IMG/VR virus record: IMGVR_UViG_3300027906_002203
Location: 1 to 27,207 of that record
DNA length: 27,207 nucleotides
Strand: one strand, 5' to 3'
Source: a virus
In this document: in pieces, positions 19,408 through 27,168 of the stretch
Position numbering within the stretch: the stretch's first letter is position 1
Layout: every line of letters starts with the position of its first letter
The notes under the pieces: generated by a model
What the model was told of the DNA's origin: nothing
Databases searched by the model: none
What the model saw: only the letters and a program-made list of their open reading frames with translations
Translations under genes and position numbers: made by a program

Positions 19408-20113
19408 TCAATCTACCTTCCTGTCGTTGTTTATTTTTAATCGACTTCATATAACTACCAACGGCAGATATGTTTGTTGTATTTAATCTATTCATTTCTT
19501 CGTTACTAACAAGCTGGCATTTAACTTCAATTGGCTTTTCAGACATTGGAATTAATTGTAACCAAGGATCTCCTGTATTGATTTTACAACTTGTACCATG
19601 CTTAATCATTACGTTATTAAGTACTGCGTGTTGATGTTTGTACTCAATTATTCCAGGTACTCCCCAATATGCATTTGGATCTTTTTGATGCCAATCAGGT
19701 TTTATCCACAGCCATTTAACTCCTGTGGATTCTTTTATTAACCAAGGACTACCTACTTTTACGTGTGCGTAATTTGGTTTATGGAAATTCCAATCTTGTT
19801 CATCGTGTGGTAGTAATGCAGTATGCTCTGGAAATACTCTTTGGTCTAAATTACCGTTATCATCACAGTCTAAATGTAGTTCACACCAACTAGGAAATAT
19901 AACACCTTGCTTTAATATTTCATTAATAGCAGGACATTGTTTCATACTGCTTATTGGTACAGGACTTCCTCCTGTATGTAGATTAGTATGTTCAGTTCTA
20001 CTAGCCGGTAATGTTCTCCACCATTCAGGTATAAAGTTCTTTGCCAACGTAGGTTGACATTGATCCATTACATATTGTTGGTTAGTAAATACTTCTAATA
20101 CTATTTTGTCCAT
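19394..20113 (-). CDS. Conserved phage protein with C-P-(A/G)-I motif (paralog 2)
   Basis: This 239-residue protein shares the block order of the protein at 12740-13477: a W-containing KNFIPEWWRTLP segment, KQCPAINEILKQGVIFPSW, PWLIKESTGVK, a WIKPDWHQ strand, GIIEYKHQHAVLN and WLQLIPMSEKP. The acidic/aromatic C-terminus is polar. The two copies are clearly diverged, since only the block landmarks are shared. The family is of unknown function; it lies here directly before two methyltransferases, whereas the other copy is beside SET. The start lies one base past the previous stop with no Shine-Dalgarno visible. Confidence 0.75.
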   Translation of the reverse strand: MDKIVLEVFTNQQYVMDQCQPTLAKNFIPEWWRTLPASRTEHTNLHTGGSPVPISSMKQCPAINEILKQGVIFPSWCELHLDCDDNGNLDQRVFPEHTALLPHDEQDWNFHKPNYAHVKVGSPWLIKESTGVKWLWIKPDWHQKDPNAYWGVPGIIEYKHQHAVLNNVMIKHGTSCKINTGDPWLQLIPMSEKPIEVKCQLVSNEEMNRLNTTNISAVGSYMKSIKNKQRQEGRLNEDD

Positions 20114-20114
20114 A

Positions 20115-20621
20115 CTAAATTAATAAGCCGTAATCTATTGTTTCACTTTGTCTTGATATATCTTTTATAAACCAAGCACATAGTGGCTTCTCTCCTTCTG
20201 TTATTGGAACTCCTAGTAACTGTCCATTTTTAGTTTTTGGAAAGTACCATTTCATATCATTATAAAAGTTTACTATTTTTACTTGTCCCCAATTCATTGT
20301 ATAGCTTGACAAAGGGTTAAAAAGAAATGCTTCAAAGCCTCTATCATTTAAACTTGTTAATGGTAGAACTTCTATATCACCTCCGCCTTCATGGTCGCCT
20401 ACTGCTAGACTCCAATCAACTGGCATAGTAATTTCGTGTCCATTTATTTCTAGTACGACAGCAGGGCTGTTAAAACTTTCTAGAAATATCAAGGGTATAA
20501 AATAAAAGTCTGGTTCTTTTGGGTTACTATTATCTAATACACTAAAGCGGACATCTTCTTTTAATTCTTCAGGCAAATTATTCAATAGGAACGTTTCGTT
20601 GTCTAATGTTAATATTCTCAT
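20115..20621 (-). CDS. Conserved phage protein, unknown function
   Basis: This 168-residue, mixed alpha/beta protein contains PDFYFIPLIFLESFNSPAVV, the strand-rich MPVDWSLAVGDHEGGG, then EVLPLTSLNDRGFEAFLFNP and KWYFPKTKNGQLLGVPI. As I recall, this protein is conserved next to UvsW in marine T4-like phages. It overlaps the 74-residue gene by ATGA. It lacks recognisable catalytic motifs. Function unknown; its constant neighbourhood with UvsW suggests a role tied to replication or recombination, or to late transcription. Confidence 0.7.
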   Translation of the reverse strand: MRILTLDNETFLLNNLPEELKEDVRFSVLDNSNPKEPDFYFIPLIFLESFNSPAVVLEINGHEITMPVDWSLAVGDHEGGGDIEVLPLTSLNDRGFEAFLFNPLSSYTMNWGQVKIVNFYNDMKWYFPKTKNGQLLGVPITEGEKPLCAWFIKDISRQSETIDYGLLI

Positions 20622-20842
20622 TCTTTTTTCATTCTCATTATCTGTTTGGGAGTTAGTTTACCTGTGTCAGGGTCTAGCTTTGATAACCGACAACTAAACA
20701 AATTCTTAGGTCCTTTACTCGTTGTTATTACGGGTTGACCTTTGTTGTCGAGACTAATGTCTTTAATTTTAGTTGTTACGTTTCTAAACTTACCAACCAT
20801 AACTTCGTCTCCAACATTAATTTCGACAACAAATTTCTTCAC
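20618..20842 (-). CDS. Small basic protein, possible SH3/KOW-like fold, unknown function
   Basis: This 74-residue protein reads VGDEVMVGKFRNVTTKIKDISLDNKGQPVI, a pattern of alternating strands like KOW or SH3-type domains, followed by a basic tail (KLTPKQIMRMKKE). The start is GTG at 20842, which overlaps the UvsW stop as GTGA with AAGG about ten bases upstream; the frame also offers TTG six bases earlier. It is coupled to both neighbours and would be made alongside UvsW. Function unknown; nucleic-acid binding fits the composition. Confidence 0.7.
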   Translation of the reverse strand: MKKFVVEINVGDEVMVGKFRNVTTKIKDISLDNKGQPVITTSKGPKNLFSCRLSKLDPDTGKLTPKQIMRMKKE

Positions 20843-22296
20843 GACCAATCAACCTTTTCTATTGTAAAAGGATATTGTGCTTCTTTATAAAACTTTTTGC
20901 GAGATGTTAAATGTCTCTTTGCATATTTGCATGAGCTAGTTAAATCCCATATCTGCACAAAATCTTTATCTTCTGCCTTTCTTATGCCTCTGCCTATACT
21001 CTGTATAACTCTTACGAAAGACTTCCCGGGTTCAATAAGAACAAGATTAAATATACGAGGAATATTGATACCAACACTGGCAACACCGTACGTAGCAATA
21101 AGTACTTTATTCGTTGCTTCTTTAACTTCATCATACTGCTCCTTTCTATCTTTAAGTTTTACATCACCTTTAATAAAAACTGAGTCAGGAATAGCCGCTT
21201 GTAATTGTTCACCAGCACTAATCCTATCTACTAGAATTAATGTGTTACCACTATCTTTAATACCACTACACATCTTTGCCAAGTACTTTACTCTATCTTT
21301 GTTTGTAACAAGATATTTTAGTTCTTCTTGATATGAGTTATAAACAGTTGTGTCTAACAGTTGTACAACGTTTACGTGACACTTGGATAACACACCTTTG
21401 TCTTGTAATTCTTTTGCACTAATCTGATTTATTACAGGTCCTATACTTGCTAGAATACTTTGAAATTCAAATTGTTCTTTAGGTATAGTTCCAGTTAATC
21501 CCCAACGTATTGGAGCATTTCTTAAGTTTTGAGTTAATAATTTTTTTAATACATCTGCCTTTGCTTGGTGTACTTCATCTATAATAATTGTTTCTACGCC
21601 TTCTAAAAATTCTGCTAGTGTTAGTTTAGCCTCGCCGTCTTTTGTTTTCTTATCAAGTATGTTTAAACTTTGCCAAGTACAGATTGTATGTGTTTTGCCT
21701 AGTTCTTTTCTATCGCCAAAATAAACGCCGACATCTAATCCGACGTTAATGTAATCTTCTTCTGTTTGTGTTACAAGTGATTTGTTTGGTACAATAACTA
21801 ATGTTCTACCTATCTTCTCGCATATATGCGATAGTGTAGCAGTAATAATAGTTTTACCTGCACCAGTGGCAACCTCTTGTAAGCATTGTGGGGTTTCCAC
21901 AAATTTATTAATTGTTTCGACTTGGTAGTCACGAAGTATAATTTGTTCGCCTTCTGCTGGATGACCTTTTGGCCAAGTCTTATGTGACCAATAGTTTTCA
22001 TCAATAGCTTCAAATGATAGTTCGTGCTTTACTCGGTTATCTTTTATCTCTGCAATTTCAACACCTGCGTCAACAAGTGTGTTTACAATGATATCAAGAT
22101 GATTAACATAACCAGTACCGCCAATTCCGAAAAAAGCCACAGTTCCATCCCATCTCCCTAATTTGTATTGTGGAAGATAACGTGCATAAGGTACTTGGAA
22201 CTTTAGCTTGTTAGCTATTTTCCGTCTATACTCAACGGGCAGATTCTCTACCTTCACATTAACTTCGTCTTGGATTATTATTCTACAACTTACCAT
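20839..22296 (-). CDS. uvsW: UvsW recombination/branch-migration helicase
   Basis: This 485-residue protein has the two-part layout of T4 UvsW: an N-terminal DNA-binding domain (about 1-110, RYLPQYKLGRWDG...) and an SF2 helicase core. Motifs: ATGAGKT (143-149, Walker A), IIDEVHQ (238-244, DEVH box), LTGT (267-270, motif III) and QSIGRGIRK (motif VI, near 440). T4 UvsW unwinds R-loops and branched DNA and drives the switch from origin- to recombination-dependent replication. Here it follows the 428-residue gene with only a two-base gap, so both are transcribed from the promoter at 23592-23620. No Shine-Dalgarno precedes its ATG. Confidence 0.95.
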   Translation of the reverse strand: MVSCRIIIQDEVNVKVENLPVEYRRKIANKLKFQVPYARYLPQYKLGRWDGTVAFFGIGGTGYVNHLDIIVNTLVDAGVEIAEIKDNRVKHELSFEAIDENYWSHKTWPKGHPAEGEQIILRDYQVETINKFVETPQCLQEVATGAGKTIITATLSHICEKIGRTLVIVPNKSLVTQTEEDYINVGLDVGVYFGDRKELGKTHTICTWQSLNILDKKTKDGEAKLTLAEFLEGVETIIIDEVHQAKADVLKKLLTQNLRNAPIRWGLTGTIPKEQFEFQSILASIGPVINQISAKELQDKGVLSKCHVNVVQLLDTTVYNSYQEELKYLVTNKDRVKYLAKMCSGIKDSGNTLILVDRISAGEQLQAAIPDSVFIKGDVKLKDRKEQYDEVKEATNKVLIATYGVASVGINIPRIFNLVLIEPGKSFVRVIQSIGRGIRKAEDKDFVQIWDLTSSCKYAKRHLTSRKKFYKEAQYPFTIEKVDWS

Positions 22297-22297
22297 A

Positions 22298-23584
22298 TTA
22301 TATTATTTCTGCTTTTACTGTTCCATAACTATAATGCGGACTTGCGTCTGCGTCATATTGTATAATAAGATTCTGTGAGCTGACAAAACTCTCAATGTTA
22401 TGAGAGAATTTATTACTGCCTAGTGTGAAAATGCCTTTTGGTTTCCAGCCTTGTATTTTTAATATAGGCTTCGGAATCTTATTATTACTAATATACACTA
22501 CTTTTGTATTTTTGTCAACACTATTATTTAATCCCTGAGCCTTGACATATTGGTTAAATTGTATAGCATCATTACCTATCTTACTGTCCAATCTAAACAA
22601 AACGGCCATTTGTTTAGTATCAATAAAGTTTCTTAACAAGTTATGCATCTTTGTTACTTCGCCATAACTGTCTTTTGGACTAACCATTATCATTAATGGA
22701 TACCTATTCATTTCATCAATACTTTTAACTAACTCTTCCAATGGCCAAGTAGTACTATTAACACAAACAAGACTACTTGTTCTATTAACAATTTTTTTAG
22801 TTAGTTCGGATTTATCTTTTATACTTTCTGCTACTGCATCTAAGTCAAAATGATTTATTCCGTAGTAATGTCTTCTATCATAGTATTGAAATATATTTTT
22901 ATAGTTAGGTTGTCCTAATTCATCTAAACAAATATCAATACCTGATTGTGGATAGTTTTGAAAGTTAAATTTATAAATGCCCGGTACATAGTCTTGTGGA
23001 TTGTCGTCAAAAACTTTTAACTGTTTGTGTATATCTAATATTGATTCGTCAATATCAAACTGCTTATCAAACTTACTTGCAACTTCAACTAACTTCCAAA
23101 TGTACTTTTCTTTTAACGGAAAGTAATGTGTATGCTTGTCGTAAAAGTAATCTTTGTCAGTTTTATTTTTTAGTTCTTCAATATACTTGATTACTTTTTT
23201 ATTAAACGGAAAACGGATAGCAATCATTTTCTCGCCTTTGTATTCTACAAACTTGATCCAATGACTACTATCTATTTCCCGCAGTGGAAATCTTAATTTT
23301 TCCACGGCTTCATGTAGGTCAATTTCATGGGCACTGAATTGATCTACATAGTATTCAGTTAATAACTTTTTAACTAATGAATACTGTTTAGCAGTAAGAG
23401 CCGTGCCTCGAAATACTTGTTTAGCGATACTAAACATTATATTTGCATTGTCTTCATGCAAGTGGAAGTTCTGTAGTTTGGATAACTCAGGATCAGGTGA
23501 ATATTTTAATTCACTTATCCCAGCGGCCAATTCTAAACAGTCTTCTGTATTGAGGGCTTTTTTGGTGATAGTTCTCTTATGCAT
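22298..23584 (-). CDS. Unknown protein paired with UvsW; HARP-like N-terminal segment
   Basis: This 428-residue protein is the first gene of the UvsW unit. Around residues 122-175 a segment beginning AIRFPFNKKVIKYIEELKN and continuing HTHYFPLKEKYIWKLVEVASKF resembles the HARP/SMARCAL1-type DNA-contact pattern (a strand, helix, then W-containing strand), although similarity by eye is weak. The rest contains an alpha/beta part (about 255-415) with VCVNSTTWPLEELVKS and YPLMIMVSPKDS, but no Walker A or DEAH motif. It could be an inactive helicase-like partner of UvsW. The ATG is seven bases after the -10 box and there is no Shine-Dalgarno, so the message is almost leaderless. Confidence 0.7.
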   Translation of the reverse strand: MHKRTITKKALNTEDCLELAAGISELKYSPDPELSKLQNFHLHEDNANIMFSIAKQVFRGTALTAKQYSLVKKLLTEYYVDQFSAHEIDLHEAVEKLRFPLREIDSSHWIKFVEYKGEKMIAIRFPFNKKVIKYIEELKNKTDKDYFYDKHTHYFPLKEKYIWKLVEVASKFDKQFDIDESILDIHKQLKVFDDNPQDYVPGIYKFNFQNYPQSGIDICLDELGQPNYKNIFQYYDRRHYYGINHFDLDAVAESIKDKSELTKKIVNRTSSLVCVNSTTWPLEELVKSIDEMNRYPLMIMVSPKDSYGEVTKMHNLLRNFIDTKQMAVLFRLDSKIGNDAIQFNQYVKAQGLNNSVDKNTKVVYISNNKIPKPILKIQGWKPKGIFTLGSNKFSHNIESFVSSQNLIIQYDADASPHYSYGTVKAEII

Positions 23585-23591
23585 AACTAGT

Positions 23592-23620
23592 ATTATACTA
23601 GATTATAGATAAGAAGTCAA
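23592..23620 (-). promoter_or_regulatory. Sigma70-type promoter of the UvsW unit (leaderless geometry)
   Basis: On the minus strand: TTGACT (23620-23615), 17-base spacer, TATAAT (23597-23592), then seven bases (ACTAGTT) to the ATG at 23584. The -35 lies inside the last codons of the GT-B paralog 1. It has the same -35, spacer length and -10 as the gp41 and primase promoters. Confidence 0.8.
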
Positions 23621-24448
23621 GCGATTTAGCGGTAATCCTGCAGATATTTCTTCCAATGTCCACTCTGTATAAGCAATATCATTAAGCCATTGAGTTCTAT
23701 CAGGACGTTTTGGCATTCCTATTGTACTTAAATTTAAGTTTCCTACATCATATGCTAAACTATCTGGACCAACAAATACAGGAACTCCATTCATTACTGC
23801 TTCTGTGGCAGGGTTACTAGACCAGTTTACAACTGCATAAGCACCTGTACAACTAAAGTCAAAGTCGTCATATGTGTCTTTAACTTGTGATGGTGTTTGT
23901 CTTTCTACTCTTTTGTGATCGTGTTCTATCATAGGAACAGGACATCTTGGGTGAGGTCTCCATACTATTGGCATATCAGTATATTCTCTAATTGTATTGA
24001 TTGTATTTCCTAACCAAGCAGTCATGTTAGGAAGGTTCCTCCACTGGTGACTTTTATCGTGTTGTCCACAAATAATTATTCTATCTCCGCCTAGTGACCA
24101 AGGCTTTAATTGTAAGCCTAATTTATTTGCACGTTCAGGTCCATTACCTTTTGGACCAAAGATAGCTTCTCTATTAATTCCGCCGATAGCTACTTTCCAA
24201 GTAGTTCCTCGCTTTAGTCCTCCGACTTCAAGGACGATAACTTTCTTGCCGAGGGCGTGTAAGTCGTCCCAGACTTTTTTGTTTCCAGCCATTCTACCGT
24301 GCCAAAGCACAGACCAAATAACGCCAACATCGCAATCGTAAGTATTATCAATAACGGTATGCCCAGCACTAGTAAGACTGTTTGCAAAAGCATCAAACAC
24401 TGGTTCTGAATTTTGTGCACCATAGGCTCTAAATAAACTAAACTTCAT
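23603..24448 (-). CDS. GT-B-like glycosyltransferase, paralog 1
   Basis: This 281-residue protein shows features of retaining capsule-type GT-B enzymes (KpsC/KpsS or CDP-glycerol transferase-like): VWRPHPRCP in the second half, then NWSSNPATEAVMNGVPVFVG, in which the EA...G-P part typically contacts the nucleotide. It is homologous to the genes at 25250-26182 and 26173-27168 (shared LG-x-LKPWS, IRxYT-x-P, R-PHP, the serine/EA block and a C-terminal W-RKIA/T-WS-like region). An earlier N-terminal half contains a DVGVIWSVLWHGR segment. It lies between GT-A and the UvsW unit. The target could be phage DNA, a phage protein or a host surface sugar. The ATG overlaps the GT-A stop by 11 bases. Confidence 0.75.
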   Translation of the reverse strand: MKFSLFRAYGAQNSEPVFDAFANSLTSAGHTVIDNTYDCDVGVIWSVLWHGRMAGNKKVWDDLHALGKKVIVLEVGGLKRGTTWKVAIGGINREAIFGPKGNGPERANKLGLQLKPWSLGGDRIIICGQHDKSHQWRNLPNMTAWLGNTINTIREYTDMPIVWRPHPRCPVPMIEHDHKRVERQTPSQVKDTYDDFDFSCTGAYAVVNWSSNPATEAVMNGVPVFVGPDSLAYDVGNLNLSTIGMPKRPDRTQWLNDIAYTEWTLEEISAGLPLNRLTSYL

Positions 24449-25253
24449 TCCAATACGTTTCGCTACGAGGTTGTAGTAGGTCTCTTTTTCTACTACGTCC
24501 TTCTGATTTACGAACTCCTTTCAAGTGGTCAAAGTACTTACCGAGTTCACAGTTGATAAGTGGGTGTCCTTCGCCATTTACTAAATGTCCGCTAAAGTCT
24601 TTTACGTTACCATGTGTCGGTGTGATCTTCTTTAAGACTTCCCAGAATACATAACTATCGTGCCATTCTTCCATTAAAAATATTCCTTGTTCTGCTTCAT
24701 CGTATACACGTTGAAACTCTTTAAGGAAAGCATCGCAACCTGGACTACGTAATGTAAGACCATAAAAGCCACACTCAGGCCATTTTTTATTTCTACCTAA
24801 ATAGTGTAGCCATGCAGTTGCAGGTACTAACAATCTAAACTCACCATATGTAATAGGACTATGTACGTAAGTATCTGCGTCCATCCATACTAGTATGTCT
24901 GTGTCGTCTTTCTTTGCTTCATGGAATACAGCATAAACTTTGTTAGCAAATCTAACTGCGTCCCATTTAAATTCTTTATGATTATCTCTTGGTCTTCTTT
25001 CAGGCCAAGGACATTTGCCATTAGCTTTAGGAACTTGTCCCCATTCGTTTTTAAATTTTTGTAAGTCAGGTAATGTTGCATCAGCATCATATATTGTTAC
25101 TCTGTTTTCGTCTGGATTAACAGGAATACATTTCTCTGCATATACATTTAATTTAATTCTTGGATCAACTTTTTCACAAAATGAATCAATAAAACGTTGA
25201 CCATATTGTTCTAGTCCTGGTTGATGAAACGTTGTTACAACTGTTATGTTCAT
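24438..25253 (-). CDS. GT-A-type glycosyltransferase-like protein
   Basis: This 271-residue protein starts with a beta strand (NITVVTTFH) like Rossmann-type GT-A enzymes and has WMDADTYV (Asp125-x-Asp127), the metal- and nucleotide-sugar-binding DxD motif. FKWDAVRFANKVYAVF (96-110) just before it matches the nucleotide-binding region of such enzymes, and GHLVNGEGHP follows near the C-terminus. The start at ATG 25253 overlaps the previous stop (ATGA); an upstream in-frame ATG lies inside the preceding gene. It sits between two GT-B-like paralogs. The donor and acceptor are unknown. Confidence 0.8.
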   Translation of the reverse strand: MNITVVTTFHQPGLEQYGQRFIDSFCEKVDPRIKLNVYAEKCIPVNPDENRVTIYDADATLPDLQKFKNEWGQVPKANGKCPWPERRPRDNHKEFKWDAVRFANKVYAVFHEAKKDDTDILVWMDADTYVHSPITYGEFRLLVPATAWLHYLGRNKKWPECGFYGLTLRSPGCDAFLKEFQRVYDEAEQGIFLMEEWHDSYVFWEVLKKITPTHGNVKDFSGHLVNGEGHPLINCELGKYFDHLKGVRKSEGRSRKRDLLQPRSETYWNEV

Positions 25254-26182
25254 ATCTTTAGGTACCTTTTCATATGTTGCCAACATTCGCCACTACGTAA
25301 ATCTGCAAAACTCCAATGGCATTGTGCAATCTTTCTTATCCAACTTTCTCTGTCTATTGGACCTAGCTTACTAATTTCTGATAAACTTTTATGTGCTACA
25401 TCTCCTACTTGGCTACCTTGTGCATCTTCAACAATAATTGGAACACCTTCTATAACACTTGCTACTAATGGGCTACTATTAAATCCAATAGTTACCATAC
25501 TCTTTGCAAGGTCGTGTTCTATCATTGGTTCAAAACTAACTCTAACATTTTCACCTGATATCTTTTTAATATACTCTGGTGCTTTTTTATCTCCAGGGTG
25601 TGGTCTTACAATAATAGGTCTTGTAGTATACTTTCTTATTTCAGCAATTTTATGATTAGCCCAAACAACAACGTCTTTACCTTTCATACTCCAGCCGCCA
25701 TTACGTTGTAAGCAAAGTAGTACGTGTTCTCTTTCATTAATGCTCCAAGGCTTTAATTCAACACCTAAATCTCTTTTAATTTTATTCCATTGTTGATCAG
25801 TAGGAGCATCATTACAATACTCTCCTGTATCATTAAACACACCATTAATACTATAACGTAAGTAATGATGTGGTTCGTTTTGTCTTGCTTTGTATAAAAA
25901 TAAATTACTGTCTGCTGTAATAAATGCTTTATTACGTGTGTTCATTGTAATATTTCTACGTAAATTAATATGTGGAACGTGAGCACTATTGTCGTGTAAA
26001 AAGCCTTGCATAATTGCAACATCACAATCCATCATTTCAAAACCATCGTATAGTAAACCATTGTCGCCAGCCATGCGAACCCCATCAACATAATTTTTTA
26101 ATATGTCATACTTGTGATTAGACTTACCAGGCTTTAATGATTTTCCAGGTGGAATAACTTTTGTATATGCTATTACTCGCAT
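25250..26182 (-). CDS. GT-B-like glycosyltransferase, paralog 2
   Basis: This 310-residue protein shares LGVELKPWS, IRKYTTRPIIVRPHPG, GFNSSPLVASVIEGVPIIV and a C-terminal WIRKIAQCHWS block with paralog 1. In paralog 1 the block reads NPATEA, here SPLVAS, so the acidic residue is lost. The start at 26182 is decided by GGAGG ten bases upstream; an upstream TTG is part of that Shine-Dalgarno. It overlaps paralog 3 by ten bases. Predicted to act on a glycan, but no substrate can be named. Sequence divergence between the paralogs is large, so they were not duplicated recently. Confidence 0.75.
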   Translation of the reverse strand: MRVIAYTKVIPPGKSLKPGKSNHKYDILKNYVDGVRMAGDNGLLYDGFEMMDCDVAIMQGFLHDNSAHVPHINLRRNITMNTRNKAFITADSNLFLYKARQNEPHHYLRYSINGVFNDTGEYCNDAPTDQQWNKIKRDLGVELKPWSINEREHVLLCLQRNGGWSMKGKDVVVWANHKIAEIRKYTTRPIIVRPHPGDKKAPEYIKKISGENVRVSFEPMIEHDLAKSMVTIGFNSSPLVASVIEGVPIIVEDAQGSQVGDVAHKSLSEISKLGPIDRESWIRKIAQCHWSFADLRSGECWQHMKRYLKI

Positions 26183-27168
26183 TGTAACGTCCTCCAAGCA
26201 TGACCACTTATCATTTCTTCATAAGTAAATTGGTTATTGCTGAGGTATCTACAAAGCCACGTTAATGCTTTTCTACCAGGGTGTTTAATAAATTCTATTC
26301 TTTCAATTTTAGTTTCGCAAATGTCTTGAGCACAGTTTGGTCCTAATACTATTGCAGGTTTACCATATACCATTGCTTCTAAGGCCGCGATACTATTATA
26401 AGTTACCATACAATGTACGTCCTCTTCTAATGCTTGTTCCATTGTGTTAATACTAACACGAGCTTCTCTACTTGGCTTCTTACGTACTTCAACTGGTCTT
26501 GAAGTATGTTTCTTAATAGTTATAATTGTATTCTGAATCCATTGCTCCAAGTCTTCATTAAAGTATTTCATTACTTTTTCACTTGGTGGAACAATTAAAA
26601 TTTTTCTGCCTGGTACTGGATCTTTAAATTGTATTCCTAATTGTTTAAAACGTTCCCCACCGAACTGTTGTGGCCATAATTCTCTATCTGGCATATGAAG
26701 ATTTTGTAATGCGTTTTTTACAATTCTATGATAAGTCTTTTTACCGTTAGGGTTTCTTGGACTAGGATTGTTACCTAAGTAACCTGTATCCATAAAGTAA
26801 AAGTCTTTTTTACGTGCAATACATTCTTTAATAATCTTTTGTTTACCTAACCCTCTAACTAAAAAAGGAGCAGGATGATCCCAATAATCATTTACGTCAT
26901 CTGCTCTAATATATTTTCCGCCACTACCTAGTGCCATACTCATAATAAAGGAGTCAACAATTCCAAATGAACCTTTGACTTTCTTTTCTACTTTTTTAAT
27001 ACCGCTATCTATACAAATAACTTTAGGATTCTTTACGTCTTCGAATACTTTATTAATTGCTTCAATGGCGTGTCTATTGTCACCAATAGCTACTCCGTAT
27101 AATATTTCGTTAATTACTTCTTTCATCTCAGGTGTTAAATGCCTCGGATCCCATTCGCCATTACTCAT
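26173..27168 (-). CDS. GT-B-like glycosyltransferase, paralog 3 (diverged)
   Basis: This 331-residue protein aligns by blocks with paralogs 1 and 2: LGIQFKDPVPG, IKKHTSRPVEVRKKPS, VTYNSIAALEAMVYGKPAIVLG, and a final TWLCRYLSNNQFTYEE. The R-PHP motif of the other two is RKKP here, with loss of the histidine, while the EA...G-P block is kept. It is longer at the N-terminus, with an additional ~45 residues (DPRHLTPEMKEVINEILYG...). It may be a non-catalytic partner or have altered donor use. The ATG overlaps the TGA of the partial gene at the right edge, and GGGGAA lies about five bases upstream. Confidence 0.7.
   Translation of the reverse strand: MSNGEWDPRHLTPEMKEVINEILYGVAIGDNRHAIEAINKVFEDVKNPKVICIDSGIKKVEKKVKGSFGIVDSFIMSMALGSGGKYIRADDVNDYWDHPAPFLVRGLGKQKIIKECIARKKDFYFMDTGYLGNNPSPRNPNGKKTYHRIVKNALQNLHMPDRELWPQQFGGERFKQLGIQFKDPVPGRKILIVPPSEKVMKYFNEDLEQWIQNTIITIKKHTSRPVEVRKKPSREARVSINTMEQALEEDVHCMVTYNSIAALEAMVYGKPAIVLGPNCAQDICETKIERIEFIKHPGRKALTWLCRYLSNNQFTYEEMISGHAWRTLQCE

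Noticed and set aside
20897-21331. A 144-codon plus-strand reading frame inside uvsW
   Set aside because: It is antisense to the UvsW helicase core and has no independent signals.
25221-25655. A 144-codon plus-strand reading frame across the GT-A and GT-B paralog 2 genes
   Set aside because: It spans the overlap of two well-supported minus-strand genes and has no start signals.
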